Of a stretch of DNA of 55,193 bases, positions 16,357 through 24,911 are shown one piece after another; position 1 is the stretch's first letter; each line of letters opens with the position of its first letter. Made by a program: the position numbers and the translations under genes. Below the pieces are notes generated by a model, which saw only the letters and a program-made list of their open reading frames with translations, did not search any database and was not told where the DNA came from. The stretch covers positions 1 through 55,193 of the forward strand of contig JAHWHY010000010.1 in the NCBI GenBank assembly GCA_019323015.1. The letters are read 5' to 3'. The DNA comes from Candidatus Woesearchaeota archaeon. Its GTDB lineage: Archaea; Nanobdellota; Nanobdellia; Woesearchaeales; ARS49.

Positions 16357-17201
16357 AGATTTTTGATGCGCATAGTCATATCGGGAAATTTGGTATGCAG
16401 CATATGAAAGAAAGGGATGTTGCGCCTTTTCAAGACAGAGAGATTACTAACGCAGAAGAGCAGAAAGCATATATGAAACGTAATAAGATAACTAAAGCGA
16501 TTGTTATGCCGCATTATGTCCCTGACCAGAAAGTTCCTTTTGAGGTATATAATCTAATTGTGCTGGATGTTATTTCTAAATTAGATAATGTTTATGGTGC
16601 TTTGTGGGTTAGTCCTTTGCCTGAAAATAGGGAATATACAAAAAAGGTGTTAGACAGTTTACCAATTGATAAAATCAAAGCCTTGAAATTAAGTGCAGAT
16701 TCCTGGCCTAAAGGAATCGGGCAAAATCCTGCAACTTGGGATGAAAAATTCAAGGAAAGCATGGATTTAATATTAGCTGCCTGCAGAAAGCATGATTTAG
16801 TTCTGCATGTTCATACTGGTTCAGGTGATTCTGATTTCAAGACGCAAATTTATCCTTTTATTGAATATGCCGGCAAGAAAATCAAGCTGCAGATTGTTCA
16901 TATGGGTTCTAGTGCAGGAGGTATTTTTGCTTTTGTTCCAAGATTTATTGATTTGCTGAAAGAAGGATATGATATCTATTGCGATACCTCTTTTGCAAGG
17001 ACTTTTGGCCCAACTTGGCTAATAAAGGAATTAGAAAAAAAGTATCCAGAAGGATTAAATAGGGTTTTGTTTGGTTCTGATAATCCGTGGGGTTTGTTTC
17101 CCTGTGAACTGTGTAAGATAACAGAGATTGATTGCAGTGATGAAATAAAGAATAAAATTCTATATGAAAATGCTAGTGCTCTATATGGTGGTGCAAAATG
17201 A
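16353..17201 (+). CDS. Amidohydrolase, TIM-barrel metal-dependent hydrolase
   Basis: 282 aa, amidohydrolase-2 family. The metal motif DAHSHIG is at residues 4-10, a metal His lies in LVLHVHTGS, a further His in LQIVHMGSS, and the catalytic Asp in VLFGSDNPWG. The overall layout matches ACMSD-like hydrolases/decarboxylases. The substrate is unknown. It overlaps both neighbours by 4 nt (ATGA), in an operon translin-hydrolase-aminopeptidase. Confidence 0.8.
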   Translation: MKIFDAHSHIGKFGMQHMKERDVAPFQDREITNAEEQKAYMKRNKITKAIVMPHYVPDQKVPFEVYNLIVLDVISKLDNVYGALWVSPLPENREYTKKVLDSLPIDKIKALKLSADSWPKGIGQNPATWDEKFKESMDLILAACRKHDLVLHVHTGSGDSDFKTQIYPFIEYAGKKIKLQIVHMGSSAGGIFAFVPRFIDLLKEGYDIYCDTSFARTFGPTWLIKELEKKYPEGLNRVLFGSDNPWGLFPCELCKITEIDCSDEIKNKILYENASALYGGAK

Positions 17202-18139
17202 AAAGAGCTGCGCGTATTGCCCTTACTCAGTGTTTGGGCGTAAAAAAGAAGGATACTGTTCTGATCATAACAGATAAGCCTAAGAAAAAAATTGCAGAGG
17301 CTTTTTTCTATGAAGCAATGTCTCTTGCAAGGCACGTTCTTTTAGTTACTATCCCTGTTGGGAAGATACACGGTGAAGAGCCTCCTAAGCTTGTTGCAGA
17401 GGTTATGAGAAAGTATGATGTTCTTTTGCTGATAACCACAAAATCTCTTACTCATACTAACGCAACAAAGCTTGCAAAGAAAAAAGGGTCAAGAGTTGCT
17501 TCTATGCCTGGTATTACTGAGGATATGGCAAAGCGTTGTCTTCCTGTTGATTACAAGAAGATGGCTGCTCTGAATAAGAAACTTATAAAATATCTTAAAA
17601 AGACAAACAAAGTTTATATCACAACATCTAAAGGAACTGCCATGACTCTTGTTGTTAAAGGAAGAAAATTGCTTGATGATAACGGAATCTATACAAAAAA
17701 AGGAACTGTTGGTAATCTTCCTGCAGGCGAGGTGTGTTTTGCTCCTAAAGAAGGCGCTTCAGAAGGTGTTTTTGTTGTTGATGCCTCTATGTTTGATGAG
17801 AAGATGAAAAAGCCAATTACAATAAAAGTCAAAAAAGGCTATGCTTATGATATCCAGGGCGGTGCACAGGCAAAAAAATTATTGAAGATGATTAAGCCTT
17901 TGGGAAAGTCTGCTTTTAATATTGCAGAGCTTGGTATTGGCACGAATCCTAAGGCAAAGGTGACTGGCAAGGTATTGGAAGATGAGAAAGTTAAAGGCAC
18001 TTGTCACATAGCTCTTGGAAACAGCACTGCTTTAGGTGGCAAGATCTATGCTAAATGTCATCTTGATGGTGTCATGAAAAAGCCTACTATTTTCTTTGAC
18101 AAGAAATGCATAATGAAAAACGGAAAGTTTTTAATATAG
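17198..18139 (+). CDS. M29-like aminopeptidase (leucyl aminopeptidase family)
   Basis: 313 aa, related to the AmpS/aminopeptidase T metallopeptidases. Recognisable motifs are GNLPAGEVCFAPKEGASEGVFVVD, the Glu in ELGIGTNP and the metal His in GTCHIALGNS, with HLDGVM near the C-terminus. It removes N-terminal amino acids from peptides in the cytoplasm. It is third in the translin operon by a 4-nt overlap. It is shorter than classical M29 enzymes (about 370-410 aa) but close to other archaeal members. Confidence 0.8.
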   Translation: MKRAARIALTQCLGVKKKDTVLIITDKPKKKIAEAFFYEAMSLARHVLLVTIPVGKIHGEEPPKLVAEVMRKYDVLLLITTKSLTHTNATKLAKKKGSRVASMPGITEDMAKRCLPVDYKKMAALNKKLIKYLKKTNKVYITTSKGTAMTLVVKGRKLLDDNGIYTKKGTVGNLPAGEVCFAPKEGASEGVFVVDASMFDEKMKKPITIKVKKGYAYDIQGGAQAKKLLKMIKPLGKSAFNIAELGIGTNPKAKVTGKVLEDEKVKGTCHIALGNSTALGGKIYAKCHLDGVMKKPTIFFDKKCIMKNGKFLI

Positions 18140-18168
18140 TTTTTATTATGTCTTTTTGAGGTGGTTTT

Positions 18169-18768
18169 ATGAGAAAACTTGTTTTTCTTGTGCTGATTTT
18201 TTTAGTTGGTTGTGCAGTACAGCCGCCTACAATATCTACTAATGTTGAGGTGAATAGCATGTCTAAAGTTTTGTTTGTTGTTGCTCATGATGGTTTTCGT
18301 GATGAAGAGTGTTTTGAGCCAAAAGAAGTCTTGAAAGATCATGAAGTGATTGTTGCCAGTACAGATACAAGCCCTGCAAAAGGTGCATTAGGAGGTACAA
18401 TAACCCCTGATATGACTATTGATGATGCCCTGAACATGATTAATGAGTTTGATGCAGTTGTCTTTATTGGGGGTCCTGGTGCAAATGTTTATTTTGATAA
18501 CCCTACTGCCCACAAGATTGCGCAAAATGCAAAGAATGTTCTTGCAGCTATCTGCATTGCTCCTGTTACTCTTGCAAAAGCAGGGGTTTTAGAAGGAAAG
18601 AAAGCAACTGTTTGGGATGATGGCCAGGGAACGCAGGCAAATATTCTTAAGGAAAACGGCGCTAATTATGTTGCAGAAGATGTTGTTGTTGACGGCAATC
18701 TTATAACTGCAAATGGTCCTAAGGCTGCTACAAAGTTTGGCGAGGCAATCCTCAAGAAATTGTCCTGA
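18169..18768 (+). CDS. DJ-1/PfpI family protein with lipoprotein-like signal
   Basis: 199 aa. The N-terminus MRKLVFLVLIFLVGC is a signal peptide with a lipobox-like LVGC, so the protein is probably membrane-anchored outside. The rest is a DJ-1/PfpI glutamine-amidotransferase-like fold with nucleophile Cys in VLAAICIAP (about residue 128). A shorter form could start at MSKVLFVVAHD (residue 31). A Shine-Dalgarno GAGGTGG precedes the first ATG, supporting the long form. Family activities include glyoxalase III and deglycase-type reactions; the exact role is unknown. Exported members are unusual. Confidence 0.8.
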   Translation: MRKLVFLVLIFLVGCAVQPPTISTNVEVNSMSKVLFVVAHDGFRDEECFEPKEVLKDHEVIVASTDTSPAKGALGGTITPDMTIDDALNMINEFDAVVFIGGPGANVYFDNPTAHKIAQNAKNVLAAICIAPVTLAKAGVLEGKKATVWDDGQGTQANILKENGANYVAEDVVVDGNLITANGPKAATKFGEAILKKLS

Positions 18769-18810
18769 TATGGAAAAGACTTAAATACTTCTGCCTGTTT
18801 TTTCAGGGTT

Positions 18811-20172
18811 ATGTATAGGACAAATACTTGCGGGGAATTGAACAAGGATTTTATTGGTAAAGAAGTCACTCTTGCTGGCTGGATTGATTCTCTTAGGATT
18901 CAAGGCAAGATTGGTTTTCTTTTGCTAAGAGACCGATATGGCGTAACTCAGTTTTTTCTTAATCCAAAATTAGCCAAAGAGTTTGGTCACCTGAAAAAAG
19001 AGTCTGTTCTTCAGGTTAAGGGAAAGGTTAATGCGCGGCCTGAGAAGCAAATCAATAAAGAAATGCCTACTGGTGACGTCGAGGTAGAAGCACAGGAGAT
19101 AATTGTTCTTAATGAAGCAGAGCCTTTGCCTCTAGATGTTGAAGAGACAACAGAGGAAACAAGATTAAAGTATCGCTATCTAGACTTAAGAAGGCCCGAG
19201 ATGCAGAATAATCTTATTGTAAGGTATAAATTAATCAAGGCTATGCGTGATTTTCTTGACAAAGAGGATTTTGTTGAGATTGAAACACCTATTTTGTCAA
19301 AATCAACTCCAGAAGGCGCGCGTGATTATTTGGTTCCTAGCAGGGTGCATGCTAAAAAGTTCTATGCACTTCCGCAATCCCCGCAGCAATACAAGCAGTT
19401 GTTGATGGTTTCTGGTTTTGATAAGTATTTTCAGATTGCAAGATGTTTTAGGGATGAGGATTTAAGGGCAGACAGGCAGCCAGAGTTTACTCAGCTTGAT
19501 ATGGAGATGAGTTTTATTGAGGAAAAAGACATCTATCCGTTGATTGAAAATTTGGTTAAGTATATCTGGAAGACTGTTCTTGGAAAGAATCTTAAGACTC
19601 CTTTTCCAAAATTGTCTTATGCAGAGGCTATGAAGAAATACAAGACAGATGCTCCTGATTTAAGAAAGAAAAAAGATTCAGATGAATATGCTTTTGTCTG
19701 GGTGACAGATATGCCTTTGCTTGAATATAATAAAGAAGACAAGAGGTATTATGCAGTGCATCATCCTTTCACTAGTCCTATGGCAGAAGATGTTGATCTG
19801 CTTGAGAAAAACCCTGAAAAAGTCCGTGCTCATGCTTATGATCTTGTTTTAAATGGAACTGAGATTGCAGGCGGTTCTATTAGGATGCACAGGGCAGACT
19901 GGCAGCAAAAGGTTTTCAAAGCCTTGAATATGAAAGAAAAAGAGTTTAATGAAAAGTTTGGTCATTTGTTGAATGCTTTCAAGTATGGTGCTCCTCCTCA
20001 CGGTGGTATTGCTTTTGGTCTTGACAGGCTGGCTGCAATTATAACTAATAATGAGTCTATCAGAGAAGTCATCGCCTTCCCAAAAACAAAGACTGCTGAG
20101 TCTTTGATGGAAGAAAGCCCTTCTGATGTTTCTGAAGAGCAGTTAGACGAACTTCATATTAAGACTAAGTAA
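18811..20172 (+). CDS. aspS: Aspartyl-tRNA synthetase, bacterial type without GAD domain
   Basis: 453-aa class II synthetase for Asp-tRNA. The OB-fold anticodon domain is at the N-terminus. The segments LKYRYLDLRRPEMQNNL, KFYALPQSPQQYKQLLMVSGFDKYFQIARCFRDEDLRADRQPEFTQLDMEMSF and GLDRLAAIITNNESIREVIAFPKT are those of bacterial AspRS, not the archaeal/eukaryotic form. The bacterial GAD insertion (about 100-130 aa) that normally follows AEA...PDLR is missing; the sequence goes straight to FVWVTDMPLLEY. This suggests an old transfer from bacteria followed by domain loss. It overlaps tgt by 8 bp, tail to tail. Confidence 0.92.
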   Translation: MYRTNTCGELNKDFIGKEVTLAGWIDSLRIQGKIGFLLLRDRYGVTQFFLNPKLAKEFGHLKKESVLQVKGKVNARPEKQINKEMPTGDVEVEAQEIIVLNEAEPLPLDVEETTEETRLKYRYLDLRRPEMQNNLIVRYKLIKAMRDFLDKEDFVEIETPILSKSTPEGARDYLVPSRVHAKKFYALPQSPQQYKQLLMVSGFDKYFQIARCFRDEDLRADRQPEFTQLDMEMSFIEEKDIYPLIENLVKYIWKTVLGKNLKTPFPKLSYAEAMKKYKTDAPDLRKKKDSDEYAFVWVTDMPLLEYNKEDKRYYAVHHPFTSPMAEDVDLLEKNPEKVRAHAYDLVLNGTEIAGGSIRMHRADWQQKVFKALNMKEKEFNEKFGHLLNAFKYGAPPHGGIAFGLDRLAAIITNNESIREVIAFPKTKTAESLMEESPSDVSEEQLDELHIKTK

Positions 20173-21262
20173 ATTTTTCTAAAAATTCCTTCTTAAACTC
20201 CTCAAATTTTCCTTCTTTGATTGATTCTCTTATTCTTCTCATTAATTCCTGCATCCAAGAAACATTATGAATCGTCTTCAGTGTATGCCCAGTCGGCTCA
20301 TTCAATCGAGTAAGATGATGCAGATAAGCTCGAGTAAAATTCTTGCATGTAAAACAGGAACATTCTGGATCAATTGGTTTTTCGTCTAGCTCAAATTCTT
20401 TTTTATCGATATTGATTTGCCCTTTCCATGTGAACATTGTTCCATTGCGCGCTGTCATTGTTGGATATCTTGAGTCAAAACAATCCACGCCCATTGAAAC
20501 AGCTTCTAAAATTAAATCAGGAGTTCCTACGCCCATCAAATATCTTGGTTTTTCTTTTGGAACAAATTTAATTGCAGCTTCAACGGCCTTGAATGTCTCT
20601 TCAGGCGGTTCACCAATGGCTAGGCCCCCAAAAGCATACCCGGCAAAGTCTAAAGCAACTATTCCTCTTGCACAAAACTCCCTTAAATCTGGATATGTTC
20701 CTCCTTGTATTATTCCAAATAGTAATTGTCTGTCTTTGATTTTGTCGTGATGTTCTTTGCATCTTTTTGCCCAATCAATTGTCTTGAGCACAGATTCTTG
20801 TATTCTTTCTTTGTCAGAGCCATATACTGGCATGTCATCAAGGCACATTGCAACATCTGAGCCGATTGTGTTTTGCATGTCCATATCTTTTTCAGGTGTT
20901 ATCAATAATTTTGATCCATGAAATGGTTCTTTAAAGTGTATTCCTTCCTCTGTTGTCTTCTCTAACAGCTTATCACTATACATCTGGAATCCTCCAGAGT
21001 CTGTAAAGATTATTCCTTTGTAATTTATGAACTTATGAATTCCTCCCATTTTTCTGAGGACATTCAGTCCTGGTTTCAAAGATAGAATAAATCCATTGCA
21101 GATTATTGCATCACTCCCAACCTGCTCAAGCTCTTTGTTGTTTATGAATTTTGCAGCCCCTTTTGTGACTACAGGCATAAAAAAAGGAGTCTCTACTTCT
21201 TTGTTGTTTATTTTTAGTTTTCCTGCTCTTGTATTGCCTTGTTCTGCGGTTATTTCAAACAT
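20165..21262 (-). CDS. tgt: tRNA-guanine transglycosylase
   Basis: 365-aa TIM-barrel enzyme that exchanges guanine in tRNA for a 7-deazaguanine base. Motifs: FTDSGGFQMYS (general acid Asp), LLFGIIQGGTYPDLR, GGLAIGEP, and nucleophile Asp in VDCFDSRYPTMTARNG. Zinc ligands lie in CSCFTC...H near the C-terminus. It has the bacterial-like length and lacks the PUA extension of archaeal arcTGT, so the substrate (preQ0 at position 15 or a queuine-type base at 34) cannot be settled here. Confidence 0.88.
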   Translation of the reverse strand: MFEITAEQGNTRAGKLKINNKEVETPFFMPVVTKGAAKFINNKELEQVGSDAIICNGFILSLKPGLNVLRKMGGIHKFINYKGIIFTDSGGFQMYSDKLLEKTTEEGIHFKEPFHGSKLLITPEKDMDMQNTIGSDVAMCLDDMPVYGSDKERIQESVLKTIDWAKRCKEHHDKIKDRQLLFGIIQGGTYPDLREFCARGIVALDFAGYAFGGLAIGEPPEETFKAVEAAIKFVPKEKPRYLMGVGTPDLILEAVSMGVDCFDSRYPTMTARNGTMFTWKGQINIDKKEFELDEKPIDPECSCFTCKNFTRAYLHHLTRLNEPTGHTLKTIHNVSWMQELMRRIRESIKEGKFEEFKKEFLEKFT

Positions 21263-21317
21263 AAAATCATAGAAGGCATATTTCCTTAAAAAGGTAACGT
21301 AATAAAGACTACTTTAT

Positions 21318-21986
21318 TCATTTCTCAAGTGTTTTCCACACATCTTCTACTTCTTTTTCGCTTGTTGCACTCAACTGGCTTAATATTATTTTCAGTATTT
21401 CTGTAGCCTCTATTTTTTCTTTGATGTTTCTCTTAAAGTCTAGTATTACTTTTGCATACGGGAAAAAGACTTTAGCAATATTCTCAACTTTTCCTTCGTA
21501 ATCTCCTTTTAAGTTTATTAATTCATTATGTGCAAGATCTAGCTCGCGAGCAGTATTATTAAGGCGGTCTATTTGCATTGAACATAGTTTTGCAAAATCT
21601 CTTGTTTTTTCTTTAGGTATGCTTATTTTTCCTGTTTTCTGAAATGTTTCAACAACTCCTGGAAAAAATTTTTGAAATAGTTGTGCTGCAGCACCATATG
21701 ATATGTATTCGCTTTTTGTATTGTCTAGGTGGTTTTTTATGGTTCCTGTTCTTTTTATGAATGCACTGTAATCTTCATTCAGTGTATCCTTGATCTTTTG
21801 TATTGCTTCCTTGCTTATTGTTTGCTGTCGTAAAAATTGATTGGCGTCAGAAACCTCTTGACTTACTTCTTCTTCAATAGTCATTCCAGGAGCTTCTGTT
21901 AGTGCTTGTATTGCTCTTGCTATTGGTAAGAGTGCAGCAAGAAATGCCGCTGCAATTGTGCCGCCGATAAGCCACTTTTTTTTCAT
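21318..21986 (-). CDS. Membrane-anchored helical protein, unknown
   Basis: 222 aa. The N-terminus MKKKWLIGGTIAAAFLAALLPIARAI is a signal/anchor helix, followed by about 190 residues of charged helices probably outside the cell or lining the membrane. No known motif, few Cys, no repeats. It is a single gene between tgt and asnS, transcribed away from asnS. Confidence 0.55.
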   Translation of the reverse strand: MKKKWLIGGTIAAAFLAALLPIARAIQALTEAPGMTIEEEVSQEVSDANQFLRQQTISKEAIQKIKDTLNEDYSAFIKRTGTIKNHLDNTKSEYISYGAAAQLFQKFFPGVVETFQKTGKISIPKEKTRDFAKLCSMQIDRLNNTARELDLAHNELINLKGDYEGKVENIAKVFFPYAKVILDFKRNIKEKIEATEILKIILSQLSATSEKEVEDVWKTLEK

Positions 21987-22080
21987 ATGCCTGCTTAAAA
22001 TAATACAGATATAAATTATTTTCTGTTCTGCAGTATTTTATTTCGCAACATATATAAATACCAGACTTTTCTTAGAGGGT

Positions 22081-23379
22081 ATGGCAAAGTTCCTTACAGT
22101 CAAGGAAGCTATGGATAAAGGCAAGGGCAAGATAGCTTTGAGAGGCTGGGTCTGGAGAGAGCGTAAATCTAATGCTTATGCTTTTATTGTTCTGAGGGAT
22201 CATACTGATGTTATTCAGTGTGTTATTGAGAAAGACAAGGTAAGCAAGAAAATCTGGGAAGATACTGAAAAATTATCCATTGAATCAAGCATAGAATTAG
22301 AAGGAACAATAAAAGAGGATAAAAGAGCCCCTACTGGTTATGAGGTTCACGTTGATAAGTTAAATGTTGTTCAGTTTGCAGAAAGATTTCCTATAGTCAA
22401 GGATCAAAGTCCTGAGTTTTTGCTGGACAACAGGCATCTCTGGATTAGGTCAAGAAAGATGGTTGCAATAATGAAGATTCGTTCAACCATCTTGGGTGCC
22501 ATCCATGAATTCTTCAGAGATAAAGGATACATTGAATTCACTCCTCCTATTTTTCAGCCTACTCAGTCAGAGGGTGGCTCAACTTTATTTGAAGTGAAAT
22601 ACTTCAAGGAAAAAACTTATCTTTCTCAGACCTGGCAGTTGTATGCAGAGGCTGCTGTTTTTGCTTTAGGAAAAATATATGATGTTTCTCCTACTTTTCG
22701 TGCTGAAAAATCAAAGACTTCAAGGCATTTAACAGAGTTTTGGATGGCTGAGATGGAAGCTGCCTGGATGAAGCTGGAAGAATGCACAGAGATTGCTAAA
22801 GAAGAGATCAAGTTTATCATAAAAGAAGTTCTGAAAAATAATAAAGAGGAATTAAAGCTATTGAAAAGAGACATTAAGCTTCTTGAGCATTATGCTAAGA
22901 CAAAGTATCCTACTATCACTTATGATGAAGCTTTGAATCTTTTGAAGGACAAGTACAAGACAAAGATTCCTTGGGGAAAGGACTTGAGGACTTTAGAAGA
23001 AGACAAGATCACAAAGCATTATGGTGTTCCTGTTGTTGTTACTCATTATCCTACTGAGACTATGGCTTTCTATAAGCCTCCTGAAAAAGATAATCCTAAG
23101 ACTGCAAGGTGTTTTGACATGCTTGCTCCCGAAGGTTATGTTGAGATTATGGGTGGCTCTGAGAGAAGTCTCGATGTAAAAGACATGACTAAGCGCCTGA
23201 AGGCAATGGGCGAAGATCCTAAGAATTATTCATGGTATTTTGATTTGCGTAAATTTGGTTCAGTTCCTCATTCAGGCTATGGGGTGGGAGTTGAAAGGGT
23301 CGTTGCATGGATATGCGGTTTAGATAATATCAAGGATGCAATTCCCTTTCCTAGGACTATGCTGAGAAAAAGTCCTTAA
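22081..23379 (+). CDS. asnS: Asparaginyl-tRNA synthetase
   Basis: 432-aa class IIb synthetase. It has an N-terminal OB fold (GWVWRERKSNAYAFIVLRDHTDVIQCVIEK), motif 2 FRAEKSKTSRHLTEFWMAEMEAAW, and motif 3 GYGVGVERVVAWICGLDNIKDAIPFPR. The HLTEFWM stretch and SEGGSTLFEVKYF are diagnostic of AsnRS rather than AspRS. With AsnRS present, Asn-tRNA is made directly, so the GatDE genes in this window should serve only tRNA-Gln. A TATA box ATATATAAAT lies about 24 nt before the ATG. Confidence 0.93.
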   Translation: MAKFLTVKEAMDKGKGKIALRGWVWRERKSNAYAFIVLRDHTDVIQCVIEKDKVSKKIWEDTEKLSIESSIELEGTIKEDKRAPTGYEVHVDKLNVVQFAERFPIVKDQSPEFLLDNRHLWIRSRKMVAIMKIRSTILGAIHEFFRDKGYIEFTPPIFQPTQSEGGSTLFEVKYFKEKTYLSQTWQLYAEAAVFALGKIYDVSPTFRAEKSKTSRHLTEFWMAEMEAAWMKLEECTEIAKEEIKFIIKEVLKNNKEELKLLKRDIKLLEHYAKTKYPTITYDEALNLLKDKYKTKIPWGKDLRTLEEDKITKHYGVPVVVTHYPTETMAFYKPPEKDNPKTARCFDMLAPEGYVEIMGGSERSLDVKDMTKRLKAMGEDPKNYSWYFDLRKFGSVPHSGYGVGVERVVAWICGLDNIKDAIPFPRTMLRKSP

Positions 23380-23388
23380 ATACACACA

Positions 23389-24249
23389 ATGATAGAAGAA
23401 TTATTAGCAGTCTACTTGATACACCTATCTTACTTTGCTCTAGTTTTTATTCCAGTGATTTCAAGTATGGGTTTTCCTTTTTCAGAAGAACTGGTTTTGC
23501 TGGGTGCAGGCTACTTGATTTCAATTGGTTTTATACGATGGGACCTGGGCATTATCCTGTGTTTTATTGGTATTATTGCTGGAGATAACTCTGGTTATTT
23601 TATTGGATGGCAGGGCGGCAAGTTATTTGATTATATTGTGTCTGAAAGAAAGTTAAAGAAAGCCAAGAAGTTTGCTAATAAGCACGGCCCTAAGGCAGTC
23701 TTTATTGCGAGGTTTGTTCCTGGCTTGAGATTTTTTATGCCTTTGATTTCCGGCGCGTCTAGACTAAAATACAGAAAGTTCTTTTTTTACAATACTCTTG
23801 GTGCCTTGATTGTTGTTCCTTTGGGAATGGGTGCTGGTTATTATATTGGCATGAGCCTGGATCAGATTATCCTTTTTACTCAGGATCTTAATGTAATTAT
23901 TATTGTGTCTGCGTTGCTTTTACTGTCAATTGCTGCGATTTTTGTGTGCTTTTATAGAAAGTATATCAGGACAAAAATTCGGGAAAGTAATTTTTATGAC
24001 AGGTGGCTCAAGAAAGGTGAAGAGCCTTATCAGGTTGTTACTTTGGGTAATCCTAATTCTTCTGCAAGGCAGCTTCTTGCCAAGATTCGTACTTGTGATG
24101 GACGAGTCAGCTGCATGATTAGTGATGTAAAGCAGGGTTCTGTGAAAAGATTTATAAAGTTAAAGCCTTGGTTCTCTCTTAGGGCTTATCAGCGCTTTGT
24201 GAAGGATTTTGCAAAAAAGCGCAGGCACAAGATTGAACAATGGGAGTAA
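23389..24249 (+). CDS. DedA/VTT family membrane protein
   Basis: 286 aa. Membrane segments are near 8-28, 35-70, 130-165 and 170-192. The central family motif is GDNSGYFIGWQGGK and the conserved re-entrant motif is FIARFVPGLRFFMPLISGASRL. DedA-family proteins act in membrane lipid handling, including lipid-carrier flipping. The C-terminal 90 residues are a soluble basic extension (FYDRWLKKGEEPYQVV...) not usual for DedA. It overlaps the HAD gene by 10 bp and follows asnS by 9 nt. Confidence 0.85.
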   Translation: MIEELLAVYLIHLSYFALVFIPVISSMGFPFSEELVLLGAGYLISIGFIRWDLGIILCFIGIIAGDNSGYFIGWQGGKLFDYIVSERKLKKAKKFANKHGPKAVFIARFVPGLRFFMPLISGASRLKYRKFFFYNTLGALIVVPLGMGAGYYIGMSLDQIILFTQDLNVIIIVSALLLLSIAAIFVCFYRKYIRTKIRESNFYDRWLKKGEEPYQVVTLGNPNSSARQLLAKIRTCDGRVSCMISDVKQGSVKRFIKLKPWFSLRAYQRFVKDFAKKRRHKIEQWE

Positions 24250-24911
24250 AGAAGATTATTGGTTTTGATTTTGATGGTTCTGTTATTCGTTCTATTGCTA
24301 GTGATGAGGCTCATTATGAGTGGTTTAAGGTGATGAGTGTTCTCTTGAAAGATCCTAAAGTCAAGAAGCTTGCAGGCAAGAGAGATTATTTTCCTGATGT
24401 GTATCGCTTGATGAAAAAATACACTGGCTTGAGCACTAAAAATGCTTTTGAGAAAGAGGTAAGCACAAGGCTTGCAAGAAATCTTTATCAGCTTGCCATG
24501 CTTGGTCCTGCAAACAAATATAAAAAGAAATTGCTGTTCAAGGATGTTGCTAAATTAATCCTGAAGTTGAAAAAGAAATACAAAGTTGCTTTAATTACGA
24601 CTGTTCCTGGTGATATTGTCTTGCCTATGCTTAAGTTAATTAATTTTGAGAAGTTTGATATTGTCCATACAACACCTATCAATGAAAAGCCTTCTAAGCT
24701 CATAGCACTAAAACGCTTCTCTAAAAAATATAAAAAGCCTGCTTTATACATTGGCAATACTCTGGAAGACATGGAAGCCTGTAAAAAACTAAAAATAAAG
24801 TCTGTTCTTGTTACCTGGGGAAAATATGATAAAAAAGCAGTCAATGTGGCAGATTATGTTGCACAGAATGCAGAAGAGCTTAAGAAAATAATTAAGCACC
24901 TAAATCTCTAG
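24240..24911 (+). CDS. HAD-family hydrolase
   Basis: 223 aa. Motif I is IIGFDFDGSV (nucleophile and acid Asp), motif II is ALITTVPGD, the Lys is near KPSKLIALKRF, and the acidic motif IV is YIGNTLEDMEACKKLKIKSVLVTWG. Probably a small-molecule phosphatase of unknown substrate. It overlaps dedA by 10 bp and the convergent mre11-like gene by 12 bp. Confidence 0.8.
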   Translation: MGVKKIIGFDFDGSVIRSIASDEAHYEWFKVMSVLLKDPKVKKLAGKRDYFPDVYRLMKKYTGLSTKNAFEKEVSTRLARNLYQLAMLGPANKYKKKLLFKDVAKLILKLKKKYKVALITTVPGDIVLPMLKLINFEKFDIVHTTPINEKPSKLIALKRFSKKYKKPALYIGNTLEDMEACKKLKIKSVLVTWGKYDKKAVNVADYVAQNAEELKKIIKHLNL

